Positions 1-9,300 of a stretch of 19,714 bases of DNA are shown piece after piece. Source of the stretch: Candidatus Nitromaritima sp. SCGC AAA288-L16 (lineage in GTDB: Bacteria > Nitrospinota > Nitrospinia > Nitrospinales > VA-1); NCBI GenBank assembly GCA_000372225.1, contig AQTY01000031.1:1-19714 (forward strand). The letters run 5' to 3'. Below the pieces are notes generated by a model. It saw nothing but the letters and a program-made list of their open reading frames with translations. It was not told the DNA's origin and did no database searches. Within the stretch, counting starts at the first letter, position 1. Each line of letters begins with the position of its first letter. The position numbers were made by a program, and so were the translations under genes.

Positions 1-104
1 GGGTCTTCTTTGAAGATTGTTCATGGTAATACTCCTATATCTCCCGAATGATATTGCGAGGCAGGTTCGGGAGGGGAGCCTGTCATCGCTTTAGCAGTTG
101 TGTT

Positions 105-136
105 CCGCCCGCAAGTTGTTGATTAAATCGGCGGTG
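105..136. repeat. Hairpin repeat, copy 1
   Basis: This about 32-base element begins with CCGCCCGCAAG and ends with AAATCGGCGG, so its ends can pair (CCGCC with GGCGG). A second, slightly shorter copy lies at 211-240. The two copies share CGCCCGCAAG, TGTT and AAATCGGCG and differ in a 3-4 base internal gap. They flank the terminator at 149-180. It may be a dispersed palindromic repeat of the host; two copies are too few to name a family. Confidence 0.5.
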
Positions 137-148
137 AAATTGGGCAAT

Positions 149-180
149 AAAAAACCCGACTCAGCTTTTGCTAAGACGGG
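149..180 (-). terminator. Rho-independent terminator after the HIT gene
   Basis: Read on the minus strand, CCCGTCTTAGC, a four-A loop and GCTGAGTCGGG form an 11-bp stem with two mismatches, followed directly by six T residues. This is the classic intrinsic terminator layout. It sits about 120 bases past the HIT gene stop and is the likely end of the HNH-HIT transcript. Confidence 0.75.
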
Positions 181-210
181 AACGTATTCTCGTTTTAGCT
201 GAATTTATTA

Positions 211-240
211 AACGCCCGCAAGCTGTTCAAATCGGCGTTG
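211..240. repeat. Hairpin repeat, copy 2
   Basis: Second copy of the element at 105-136, beginning ACGCCCGCAAG and ending AAATCGGCGTTG. The ends AACGCC and GGCGTT pair. The terminal base pair changes together with its partner between the copies (C/G in copy 1, A/T in copy 2), which hints that the hairpin itself is under selection. Confidence 0.5.
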
Positions 241-301
241 TTATTTAATATACCTCTTTCTATGGTTTATGTCAATTCACTCAGATAAGCACTTATTTCC
301 G

Positions 302-685
302 CTAATTGTATTTTTGCTTACTTGGAATAACCCCTCGCACACCGCCTTCAGGATTATCCATATCTTCCTTTCTCCTTGGAATAAGGTGGATATGACAATG
401 CATGACGGTTTGCCCTGCATCTTCACCACAATTTATCCCGATGTTGAAACCCGTCACCAAGGGATCAGCAGCGAGAATTATCTCTCTCTCATTTTTCAAG
501 TGAACCTCAACATCCCTTCTCTCTTCTGCATTTAAATCGTAATAAGTTTCGGCATGTCTCTTCGTAATTATTAGAGTATGCAAATGAGTAACGGGATAAC
601 CATCATGGATGACCATGCAGGTTTCGCTTTCTCGAAGAATTTTACTCTGCGGCAAACTACAAAACGGACACTCGCGATTTTCCAA
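302..685 (-). CDS. HIT-family nucleotide hydrolase/transferase
   Basis: A 127-aa protein of the histidine-triad superfamily, cytosolic enzymes that hydrolyse or transfer nucleoside phosphates (Hint, Fhit and Ap4A-hydrolase relatives). The triad HCHIHLI is at residues 96-102 (H96, H98, H100), and NIGINCGEDAGQTVMH just before it is the usual family lead-in. A CPFC pair at residues 6-9 matches zinc-binding HIT proteins. The length is normal. The start is TTG, because no ATG or GTG lies between it and the upstream in-frame TAG; a purine-rich GGGAAAGG stands 8 bases before it. It follows the HNH gene by 15 bases, in the same frame, and precedes the terminator at 149-180. The substrate is unknown; the pairing with a nuclease suggests a nucleotide-signal or repair role (inference). 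Confidence 0.88.
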   Translation of the reverse strand: MENRECPFCSLPQSKILRESETCMVIHDGYPVTHLHTLIITKRHAETYYDLNAEERRDVEVHLKNEREIILAADPLVTGFNIGINCGEDAGQTVMHCHIHLIPRRKEDMDNPEGGVRGVIPSKQKYN

Positions 686-700
686 AACTAAAACCTTTCC

Positions 701-1813
701 CTACCGATTGTTCAATACGGTTACCAAGCGACGATAAAACGAATCGTATTCTGGATTGTACCCTTGAGAACCGCCCCAAAAAACTTTCCCTCGCACCTTC
801 GTTACTTGATCATAATGGTGTGTTAATGAAGATGCTCTTTCTCTGCTGGTTCTTCCTAATAAGATTTCAATTTTATGTTTCCACGGATGGTTGCTCCCCA
901 TAATATTTTCATTTCTGGCTATCAGTTTTTTAATAAAATGAGGTCCGACAAGTTGATCAGATTTTTGAAGGTTGCAATGTTCATGGCTGAGTACAAGGTT
1001 CCAAATTTCGTCGTGTCTCAAAATTTGCCATGGCAACACATGATCAACGTGAATATCACTGCCTAGTGCCTCACCGCAATAAAAGCAGACGTTTCCCTGA
1101 TAACCTGAAAGAAACGGGATATTTTTTGTTAGTTGTTTCCGGTCTGATCCTTGTTTTAAATAAATATTTCGAATATCATTTGCCAGTTTATATTCTTCTT
1201 GAGAGTGAGTTATTGAGAAGGCTCCTTCAAGGAGAGACCATCTTGCCTCAACCTCATCGTTTAATTCTTTGAAAGAAGTCTCTCCCAAATGAAGCAAGTT
1301 ATCTTTAAGTTCAAGCGTTCTGCCAAAATCAAACTCGTAGAAAGCACCCTTCGCTATATTTGCGTCTGTTCCAATAGTCTGAAACCGTGGAACCACATCA
1401 TTAAAGCCGTTGAGACCTACCTTCTCGATTGCTTGAGTTCGATTTATGATACCCAGTGCTTCTTCCTTAACGATACGTTCAAGCACCGTCAAACGTCCCG
1501 GTATTGCCATCTGGGGAGTAGGGTTGATTGTAATGCGGTGGCGATATTCATCGTAAAAAGAAGTAGCGAGTTCTTCCCATAGAACTCGGTTCTGACCAGC
1601 CTGTGCAAATTTAAGTAGGCACTTTGCCAGAGCCATTTTGTATGTGGCAGCATTTAGTCCGTAGAGAACAATGCCTTTCCAGTAATCGGATGGTGAAAAT
1701 TCCGGCATTTTACCGCGCTCCTCAATACACTGAGCCGATTCAATCAACTCAGCACTGTTAGCGGTTAACCAAGAACACCTCAGCTCTTCTGTATTTTTTC
1801 TTCGCGCTATCAC
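701..1813 (-). CDS. HNH endonuclease-like protein
   Basis: A 370-aa protein with a C-terminal HNH (beta-beta-alpha metal) nuclease motif: CFYC at residues 243-246, HVDH at 255-258, WN at 271-272 and HCNLQKSD from 279. Together these give the metal-binding cysteines, the catalytic DH and the Asn-Lys end of a typical HNH finger. The first about 230 residues are mostly helical with no domain I can name; they start with a well-formed block YWKGIVLYGLNAATYKMALA at residues 44-63. The longest frame starts with GTG at 1813 without a clear ribosome site. The ATG at 1708 (residue 36) has GAGGAG nine bases upstream and is an attractive alternative, just before the conserved-looking block. It is co-transcribed with the HIT gene, separated from it by a single in-frame TAG and five codons. 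Probably a DNA nuclease with a defence role; target unknown. Confidence 0.85.
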   Translation of the reverse strand: MIARRKNTEELRCSWLTANSAELIESAQCIEERGKMPEFSPSDYWKGIVLYGLNAATYKMALAKCLLKFAQAGQNRVLWEELATSFYDEYRHRITINPTPQMAIPGRLTVLERIVKEEALGIINRTQAIEKVGLNGFNDVVPRFQTIGTDANIAKGAFYEFDFGRTLELKDNLLHLGETSFKELNDEVEARWSLLEGAFSITHSQEEYKLANDIRNIYLKQGSDRKQLTKNIPFLSGYQGNVCFYCGEALGSDIHVDHVLPWQILRHDEIWNLVLSHEHCNLQKSDQLVGPHFIKKLIARNENIMGSNHPWKHKIEILLGRTSRERASSLTHHYDQVTKVRGKVFWGGSQGYNPEYDSFYRRLVTVLNNR

Positions 1814-1870
1814 ATTCTACTATTTATCTGCTGTACCTCTCCATTTTCCTTCGCCTTTCCCTCCAAATCA

Positions 1871-2188
1871 CTAATCCGCTAATCCAGTTTGGATTGTATT
1901 TGAAAGTTTAACAGGATACTGCTTCCCGTTGATCGTGATGCTTTTCTTCACGGGCGCAGTGCTACCAACAGCCTGAACAAGCGTAACATTGATTTGGGAC
2001 GGGAGAGTAGGATCGTCTGCGGGATCTGTTAGGTCGAGTTCAAACTTGCCGAGCATCTCAATCGCTTTCAGATCTCCAGTCAGAGCCTTCAGTACTAAAA
2101 CAACGCTGATCGCTTCCGCATTTGTCCCATCTTCGAGATCTATACCCTTTGCCTTTAGCTCGTTCTTGATCTGTGAAAAGGAAAGCAT
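1871..2188 (-). CDS. Hypothetical protein, possible phage small-terminase-like
   Basis: A 105-aa open frame of normal composition. The central part (LVLKALTGDLKAIEMLGKF, residues 31-49) resembles the 'K-A-x-x-G-D-x-K-A-x-E-x-L' helix found in small terminase-type phage proteins. The C-terminal half is predicted to be beta-rich (INVTLVQAV, KKSITINGKQYPVKL). There is no helix-turn-helix I can defend and no good ribosome site before the ATG; the next in-frame stop upstream is close, so the start cannot move far. It lies 57 bases upstream of the HNH gene on the same strand and could share its transcript. Function not assigned; the terminase resemblance is weak pattern memory only. Confidence 0.5.
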   Translation of the reverse strand: MLSFSQIKNELKAKGIDLEDGTNAEAISVVLVLKALTGDLKAIEMLGKFELDLTDPADDPTLPSQINVTLVQAVGSTAPVKKSITINGKQYPVKLSNTIQTGLAD

Positions 2189-2375
2189 TGGAAGATGACA
2201 AAAGGCCTCAACAACTCAAAGATCTATTCAATTATCTAATACACTGATACTCCGTCCCTAGCCGTAGCGTCAGCGTAGGCGCAGGGGCGGAATAAACTTA
2301 ATACCATTGATCTAATATTATTAGTTAATGTCTTATTATTAATTTTAGTTAATAGCAGAGCTAACAACATCCCCT

Positions 2376-2463
2376 CACCCCTAGAAAACACAGAAAACCG
2401 GATAAACCGAGAAAACCGCATAAATACTAGGTTTCCCGGTTTTCTTGGTTTTACCCGTTTTCA
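2376..2463. repeat. Inverted array of 9-bp AAAACCG units
   Basis: The left half reads as successive 9-mers AGAAAACAC, AGAAAACCG, GATAAACCG, AGAAAACCG. The right half reads CGGTTTTCT, TGGTTTTAC, CCGTTTTCA, the same unit inverted. As one inverted repeat, 2394-2418 pairs with 2437-2461 at 21 of 25 positions, with an 18-base AT-rich spacer. The period is 9, not 3 or 10.5, and no reading frame explains it. It is followed at once by a run of seven G. It could be an array of protein-binding sites, a recombination end or a large RNA hairpin. Confidence 0.65.
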
Positions 2464-2883
2464 CGGGGGGGTGGTATCCAGTTAATTCCTTATTAACTTT
2501 ATTTCTTAGCTAAATAATAAGCTATTTAGTAGCTCTCTTACTTATGTCATATCAATCACTTTATAGGAATTAAGATTTGGCTCCTCCTTATAGGATTGTA
2601 TTTATAAACATTGTTCTACACCAGCTATCCAGCCTAATTAGGGAAACTGATCTTTATGGTGCTATTTAAACTTAGCCATACTTAATTAAATTATCATCCT
2701 TTAATGTTGGAATTTGTTGGTTATATATTTAAATACTTTTTTATTAGCCCGTAAGAAATTTTATCAAATAGGTAAAGAGGCAGTATATTCCCTTAGTTCA
2801 ATTGGAACGGAAGCCTACCCCCCCCCTATCATCAACTAAAGGATTCTTTTTAGTTAAATACACCGACTAATAGCACCTAATAA

Positions 2884-3015
2884 CCCTTTCTAGGATTACG
2901 ACATCAAGAATTAGCCTTGCAGAAATTAGAAAGGGATGGCTGGAACCCGATCGCTCATTGTGAAAAGGGACGAATATTCACACGCACAGAGGAAGATAGA
3001 TGGGAAGAGGTTTGA
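2884..3015 (+). pseudogene. Possible remnant of a small coding sequence
   Basis: An open frame of 43 codons bounded by TAA at 2881 and TGA at 3013 with no usable start codon in its first part. The translation contains LQKLERDGWNPIAHC and GRIFTRTEEDRWEEV, with a balanced, protein-like composition unlike the AT-rich surroundings. It may be the C-terminal end of a lost gene just upstream of the restriction operon. A chance frame of this length is quite possible, so the call is tentative. Confidence 0.25.
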
Positions 3016-3090
3016 TAGGTGTATACCGCATCCCTCTTCAGTTTATTTGTTAACCTAAATTGCAACATTTTTATCCTCGCATCTTCCTGC

Positions 3091-3096
3091 TATAAT
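3091..3096 (+). promoter_or_regulatory. -10 element candidate for the restriction operon
   Basis: A perfect TATAAT hexamer 57 bases before the ATG of the PLD-helicase gene. With a 17-base spacer the -35 would be TTTTTA (3068-3073), which is poor; TTGCAA at 3060-3065 is better in sequence but too far (25 bases). Transcription would start near 3103. The leader has no Shine-Dalgarno match before 3153. Confidence 0.4.
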
Positions 3097-3152
3097 CTGA
3101 CTCGCTTGCGCCGTAGTCGTCCAAACTAAAAAACATCTAAATCAAATCCAGC

Positions 3153-6100
3153 ATGACCTCTGACCTTACATTCATCACCAATGAAGACAACCAGACCCTT
3201 AGAGACAGGTTTAATGTTCTTATAAAAGATACAAGTGATTTTGATGTTCTAGTTGGCTACTTCTATACCAGTGGGTTCTATTCAGTATACAAATCATTAG
3301 AAAAAACTGAAAAAATAAGAATCTTAATTGGTATAGGAACCAATAAGCACACGGCAGACGCTGTCAAAAATAATAAGCCAGCAAATCAGCAAGAGTTGCA
3401 ATTCTCCCACGCTGAGACCAAGGATAAGTTTTCAGGTGAGGTAAAAGATGAACTAGAGGACTCTGAAGATAGCGAGCAAGCTGAGGAAGGGGTTCATAAG
3501 TTTATAGAGTGGTTGAGAAGTGGAAAACTGGAAATTAAAGCCTATCCAACTGAGAATCTCCACGCAAAGATATATATTATGACCTTCCATGAGGACGACC
3601 GTGATGTCGGAAGAGTCATAACAGGATCAAGCAATTTCACAAGGTCAGGGCTGATAGATAATTTAGAGTTTAATGTAGAACTCAAGAATAAATCTGACTA
3701 CGATTTTGCTTTAAACAAGTTCAATGATCTCTGGGAAGATGCCGTTGACGTAAAAGAGCAGTATATAAATACTATCAATGATAAGACTTGGCTGAATAAC
3801 ACGATTACCCCTTATCAACTCTACCTAAAGTTCCTATATGAGTACTTTAAAAGTGAGCTAGGCCAGTCGGAAAAGGTGTTTTACAAATATGAACCGATTG
3901 ATTTTAGGAAGCTGGATTATCAGGAGCAGGCCGTTTTAAATGCCAAAAAAATATTGGAAGAATATGGAGGGGTGTTCTTGTCAGATGTGGTGGGTTTAGG
4001 GAAAACCTTCATGTCTGCCATGTTAGCCAATCAAATAGATGGGCGTACCTTGGTAATCGCTCCTCCAGTACTGCTAGATAAAGATAATCCTGGATCATGG
4101 ATTAACGTATTTATGGATTTCAAAATCCCTGCTGAATTTGAATCACTGGGGAAGTTGGATAAATTAATAAAAAGAGGAACGGAAAAATTTCACAACGTAA
4201 TTATTGATGAAGCCCATAGGTTTAGAAGCGATGATAATATTACCTATGAAAAACTTGCTCAAATCTGTAGAGGGAAAAGAGTAATTCTAGTTACAGCTAC
4301 TCCTCAAAACAATACTCCTTCGGATTTGATGAGCCAGATAAAGCTTTTCCAGAGTTCCAAGAAAAGCACTATTCCTAATCTACCCAATCTCGATAAATTC
4401 TTTAAAGAACTTGCAAAGCGTTTGAAGGGGTTGGATAGGCAGGATGACCATGACGAATATATGCAAGCTGTTAAGGAAAATTCAATTGAGATTCGAGAGA
4501 AGGTTCTTAAACATTTAATGGTAAGAAGAACTAGAAATGAGATCGAAACTTACTTTGGGGAAGATTTGAAAAAACAGGGCCTTAAATTCCCTGATGTTGC
4601 TGATCCCGTCTCAGTTTACTACCAGTTGGATGATGTTGAAGACAACGTATTTAATAGAACTATAGAAATTATAGCGAAAGACTTTAAGTACGCTCGATAT
4701 ACCCCAATGCTTTATTACAAAGGTGATGATGTTGACCAACAAGAAATTCAGTCCCAGAGGAACATGGGGCGTTTTATGAAAATCCTATTGGTCAAAAGGC
4801 TGGAAAGTAGCTTTTATGCATTTAGAAACTCTGTGGATAGGTTTATTGCATCTTACGAGCGATTTATTGAAGAGTTGGAAAAAGGTAGCGTTTATTTAAG
4901 CAAAAAACACGCTATGAAGATTTTTGAATTTCTTGAAAATGATGATGAAGAAAAAATTCAAAAACTAATTGATGAAGATAAGGCAAGAGTATTCCCCTCT
5001 GAAGACTTTGAGGAAGGATTGAAAGAAGGATTGTTGTCTGACTTGGAAATGTTACGTGAAATAAAGTTGTTGTGGAGAGGTATAAATCGTGACCCTAAGC
5101 TTTTGGAATTTATTAAAATATTACAGACCAATGCGATTCTAAAGAAAAATAAAGTTATCGTGTTTTCTGAATCCAAGGAAACGGTTGAGTATTTGGCAAA
5201 AAACCTCAAGGAGAAGTTTGGGAATTGTGTTCTTGCATACCATGGTGGCTCTAGTGCTGAGACCAGAAACAGGGTTATTGTTAATTTTGATGCGAAGGCC
5301 AGAGAGCCGAAGGATGATTATAGGATTTTAATAACCTCAGAGGTATTGGCTGAGGGTGTTAATTTACATCGCTCGAATATTGTAGTTAATTATGATATTC
5401 CTTGGAATCCAACCAGAATAATGCAAAGGGTTGGTCGTATTAATAGGGTAGATACTGAATTTGACACCATATATTCTTTTAATTTCTTTCCTACCAAACA
5501 GGCTGACGATCAAATAAAGCTGAAGTCTGCCGCAGAAGCTAAGATTAAAGCGTTCATATCGCTTTTAGGCTCTGATGCGAGACTTCTAACTGAGGGTGAA
5601 GATGTAGAGTCTTTTGAATTATTTGACCGGCTAATATCCAAGAAAACTATTTTAGGTGAAGACGATGAAGAGGAAAGTCAATTAAAGTATTTGCAAGTCA
5701 TAAAAGATATTCGAGACAAAGACCCTGATTTATTTGCAAGCATTAAAAGGCTTCCGAGGAAATCTAGGACAGCGAGGTCTTATAAATGCGATGGGAACCG
5801 ACTGATAACGTATTTTAGAAAAATGAAAATTGAGAAATTTTACTTGTCAGGAAAGGATGAACCTGAGGAGTTAGATTTTATGACAACCGCTAAAGTAATG
5901 GCTACTAACCCTGATACTGAGCGAGAGACTATCGGGAAAGAGTTCTTTAAGTTTCTTGATAAGAGTAAGGACGCATTTACATTTGCAACTACTGAGGAAG
6001 CGCCAGATATTTCAAAAACAAAAGGTGGCAAGGATAGTGGGGCTAAAATATTAAAGATTCTCAAGGCCATTAAGGATAAAAGAAAGTTGACTGGGGATCA

Positions 6101-6356
6101 GGAAGACTATCTAAAGAAAGTTAGGGTTAAGCTAGAGGAAGGTGATTTGCCCAAGCAAACAATGAAAAAAGTTAATAGGGAGTTGGCTGAGGAGCTGAGT
6201 AGTACTATCGAGCCATCAAGATTAGCCATAAAGGTGGTGGGGATATTACAGAAAAACATACCATCTGAGTTACTAGAGAGCCATGTTTCGGAAGTTTCTG
6301 GTCATTCATCTGGCGTGAGAGAAGTGATTTTGTCTGAATATTTGGTTGGGGAATAA
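3153..6356 (+). CDS. PLD-nuclease / SF2 (SNF2-like) helicase fusion, restriction subunit
   Basis: A 1067-aa protein with two parts. Residues about 1-200 form one phospholipase-D-type nuclease domain: HAK at 137-139 followed by GSSNFTRSGL at 158-167, one half of an HKD active site, so it would need to dimerise to cut. Residues about 250-800 form a superfamily-2 ATPase: GLGKT (281-285, Walker A), IDEAH (351-355, motif II), TATP (381-384, motif III), VIVFSES (motif IV), ITSEVLAEGVNL (motif V) and QRVGRINR (from 758, motif VI). The last about 270 residues are charged and helical. PLD plus SNF2-type helicase occurs as separate subunits in DISARM (DrmC, DrmD) and in CglI/NgoAVII-type restriction. 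Here they are fused. The next gene, a DNA methyltransferase, starts one base after this stop, which points to coupled translation and one complex. Likely role: ATP-driven cleavage of unmodified foreign DNA. Confidence 0.9.
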   Translation: MTSDLTFITNEDNQTLRDRFNVLIKDTSDFDVLVGYFYTSGFYSVYKSLEKTEKIRILIGIGTNKHTADAVKNNKPANQQELQFSHAETKDKFSGEVKDELEDSEDSEQAEEGVHKFIEWLRSGKLEIKAYPTENLHAKIYIMTFHEDDRDVGRVITGSSNFTRSGLIDNLEFNVELKNKSDYDFALNKFNDLWEDAVDVKEQYINTINDKTWLNNTITPYQLYLKFLYEYFKSELGQSEKVFYKYEPIDFRKLDYQEQAVLNAKKILEEYGGVFLSDVVGLGKTFMSAMLANQIDGRTLVIAPPVLLDKDNPGSWINVFMDFKIPAEFESLGKLDKLIKRGTEKFHNVIIDEAHRFRSDDNITYEKLAQICRGKRVILVTATPQNNTPSDLMSQIKLFQSSKKSTIPNLPNLDKFFKELAKRLKGLDRQDDHDEYMQAVKENSIEIREKVLKHLMVRRTRNEIETYFGEDLKKQGLKFPDVADPVSVYYQLDDVEDNVFNRTIEIIAKDFKYARYTPMLYYKGDDVDQQEIQSQRNMGRFMKILLVKRLESSFYAFRNSVDRFIASYERFIEELEKGSVYLSKKHAMKIFEFLENDDEEKIQKLIDEDKARVFPSEDFEEGLKEGLLSDLEMLREIKLLWRGINRDPKLLEFIKILQTNAILKKNKVIVFSESKETVEYLAKNLKEKFGNCVLAYHGGSSAETRNRVIVNFDAKAREPKDDYRILITSEVLAEGVNLHRSNIVVNYDIPWNPTRIMQRVGRINRVDTEFDTIYSFNFFPTKQADDQIKLKSAAEAKIKAFISLLGSDARLLTEGEDVESFELFDRLISKKTILGEDDEEESQLKYLQVIKDIRDKDPDLFASIKRLPRKSRTARSYKCDGNRLITYFRKMKIEKFYLSGKDEPEELDFMTTAKVMATNPDTERETIGKEFFKFLDKSKDAFTFATTEEAPDISKTKGGKDSGAKILKILKAIKDKRKLTGDQEDYLKKVRVKLEEGDLPKQTMKKVNRELAEELSSTIEPSRLAIKVVGILQKNIPSELLESHVSEVSGHSSGVREVILSEYLVGE

Positions 6357-6357
6357 T

Positions 6358-9300
6358 ATGGATAAAGGCTCAGCGAAAAAACTAATTCGAGAAACATTTG
6401 AGCGGTCTTTTAAAAGGGATCGCTTTATTTATTTTGTAAAGAATTTATTAAATAAAATAGATGAATCTGGCTCAACTGTGCTCAAGGGAAGTCATTTGCT
6501 GGATTCCTACAAGCCTCATATAGAAAGCTTGGAGTATGTCGGGAGTTATGAGGATGCTGAAGGTAGCGGGTTAGATGTATTAATAGTACAGCTTAAAAAA
6601 GAAACATCGCTTGAGCGTGCACGTTCTATGCAAAGAAACCTTATCTCATGGTATTTGAGTGGGGGGCGTAGCGGTGCCTTACGAGACGCATCTCTAGTTG
6701 CATTTGTTTCTCCTTCTGAAAGTGAATGGCGATTCTCGTTTGTGAAAATGGATTACAGTTTGGTTGGGGGAAATGAGGGGAGATTGAGGGTAGAGGAAGA
6801 GCTTACTCCTTCACGAAGATATTCATATCTAGTCGGCAAAAATGAAAAAAGTCATACAGCCCAAGTTCAATTATTACCACTATTAGAAAATGATGAGCAA
6901 GGATCTAGCCTTGCTCAGATCGAAGAAGCTTTTAATATTGAGTCAGTAACCAAGGAATTTTTCAAAAACTACCGTGACCTATTTTTCAAAATAAAGGATT
7001 CGATGGGCTCCAAGCTAAAAGCAGGTTCTGTCGATGAGCATGAAGTGGATAGATTTGCAAAAAACTTTTTAGGGCAAATTACTTTTTTGTATTTTCTTCA
7101 AAAAAAAGGCTGGCTTGGTGTTAATAGTGATGCAGAGTGGGGTAGTGGGCCAAAAAACTTTATCAGGCTCCTTTTTTCGGGCAAATTTAAAGAATATAAA
7201 TTCTTTCACACAGAAATACTAAGCCCGCTACTTTACAAAGCATTGGCAAAGGAAAGAGCCTCAGATTATTACGCCGATTTGAAGTGCCGAATTCCTTTTC
7301 TTGGCGGCAGTATATTTTCTTCTTCAGGAGAAAAGTTTTTGTCATACTCTGATATTTCAATTTCGAACATACAATTTTCAAACTCTATTAAATCACCTGA
7401 GGGTGATGTGGGGACGGGAATTTTTGATGTATTTGATCGCTATAACTTTACTGCTAAAGAGGATGACCCCCTAGAAAAGGATGTTGCTATTGACCCTGAA
7501 TTGCTTGGAAAAGTGTTTGAAGAATTGGTTTCTGAACAAGAAGGTTCTGGGGCATATCATACGAAGGAGAAGACCATTAATTTTATGTGTGGTCATGGGC
7601 TAAGTGAATATTTAAAAAATAGTACTGATTTGCCAGAAGGTATAGTTGATTCATTTCAAGAAGTACCAACTAATCTAAAAATATCAGAAAATCAAAAAGA
7701 GGAACTTTTATCCGCTATAAAGAAAATCAGGTTTATAGACCCCGCATGTGGCTCTGGGGGTTATCTTGTTTCTTTTCTGAATAGACTCACAAGGTTAACA
7801 GTTGACATTGGTGGCTTAAATAATAAATTTGATCCTAATTACCGGAATTCAATTGAAATAGAGTACTTAAAAAATAATATTTTTGGAGTTGATTCTGATT
7901 CTTCTGCTGTTGATTTAGCAAGGTTAAATATTTGTCTCTCAATTTCTATTAATTCTACGTATCCCACCAAACTACCTAACCTAGACTATGTGATTAGATG
8001 CGGTGACTCTCTTTTGGGAAATTGCACTGTTCGGAAGAATGACAATCAGGAGTTGTTTTGTAATTTAGCCTTAAAACATAAAAAGCTTCGATCAGAGTAT
8101 TTCTCAAACAACAGTGATGACGTAAGTGATCTGGTAGAAAAGTTATCTTCTGTGGAGAAAAATATTAGAAAGATTCAGGGTCTTTCTGATAGGAATGGAA
8201 TAATTGAATGGGTTAGCTCTTTCCCAGATGTGTTTGTATTGAATTCTGGGTTTGATATTGTCATAACTTCGCCTCCTTTTATTAGACATGAAAGAGTTGA
8301 TTCGATTGAAAAAGATAATTTAGCTGCACTATATAAAGATGCTACTACTCGGAGGTCCGATTATTACTGCTATTTCTTTCCAAGAGGAATTGATTTGCTA
8401 AAAGATGGTGGAATAGCCGTCTTACTATCCTCGAATAGTTGGTTGGATACCGAATATGGTCTTAAGCTTCAAAAGTATTTGCTTGAAAAATCCTACATTA
8501 AGGCGATTTTTGATAGCACAAATCGATTTCAGTTTACGTCGACGGGTATAAATGCTACTGCAACCCTTATTCATAAAACCCTTCCCGTCAATGATGATAT
8601 TACTAAATTCGTACTCCTTAAGGGTGATATTGAGAGTGCCCTAATAGATGCAAATCTCCGAAGGGAGGTAGATTTAACTCAAAAACAATTATTGGGGGCA
8701 GGTGATAAAAATAATAAGGCCGCTAATGCTCATTTGGGAGGAAAGTGGGGAGGATTATATCTGCGTGCCCCAGACGTCTTTGTCAATTTTATTCATGGCA
8801 GTGATAAGTTTCTTAAGCTAGGAGATGTAGCAGATGTCAAATTTGGGATTAAAACAGGAGCAAATGAATTTTTTTACCTCAGGCCCAAAGAAAAAGATGC
8901 AGTCAAAAAGTTTTCACTCAACAATAAGGAGGATGGTCATAAGATAAAACTTTATAACAAGGCTGGGTGGGAGGGGGAAATTGAAGCATGTTATTTAGCA
9001 CCTATTTTAACAAGTCCGAAAGATTTAAAAAATTTAATTCCTAGATTAGAAGACTGTAAGTATTTTGCCTTTATTTGTCCTAAGTCAATGGGCTATTTAA
9101 GAAAGCATAATCATAATTATGCACTTAGATATATCGAATGGGGAAGAAGAAAAGGCTATCACAGTCGAAGAACTTGCCAGGGGAGATCGCTGTGGTGGAA
9201 TTTGGGTTCTAGAACTTCTCCTGATATTGTTTGGCCCATGACCCATAATGATCGTCTGCTTATAGGTATGGGTAATGAAAGAATTTTAGTTGACCATAAC

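Larger units (their letters stand above)
2189..3152. other. Long AT-rich intergenic region
   Basis: About 960 bases without a convincing intact gene. It contains the 9-bp unit array (about 2376-2463), a G7 run (2465-2471), a C9 run (2818-2826), repeated TTAGTTAAT motifs near 2330-2350, a possible 43-codon coding remnant (2884-3015) and the promoter-like TATAAT at 3091. It separates the divergent HNH-HIT and restriction operons. Confidence 0.6.

Noticed and set aside
269..535. Plus-strand 88-codon frame over the HIT gene
   Set aside because: It is antisense to a gene with a clear histidine triad and shows no family features.
2465..2826. G7 and C9 runs as phase-variable switches
   Set aside because: Neither run is inside a gene or between good -35 and -10 elements; they are only noted as part of the intergenic region.
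6535..6605. PD-(D/E)XK nuclease at the N-terminus of the amino-methyltransferase (GLDVLIVQLKK)
   Set aside because: The Asp is only five residues before the QxK, too close for the hairpin that separates them in this fold. A nuclease call needs a profile search.
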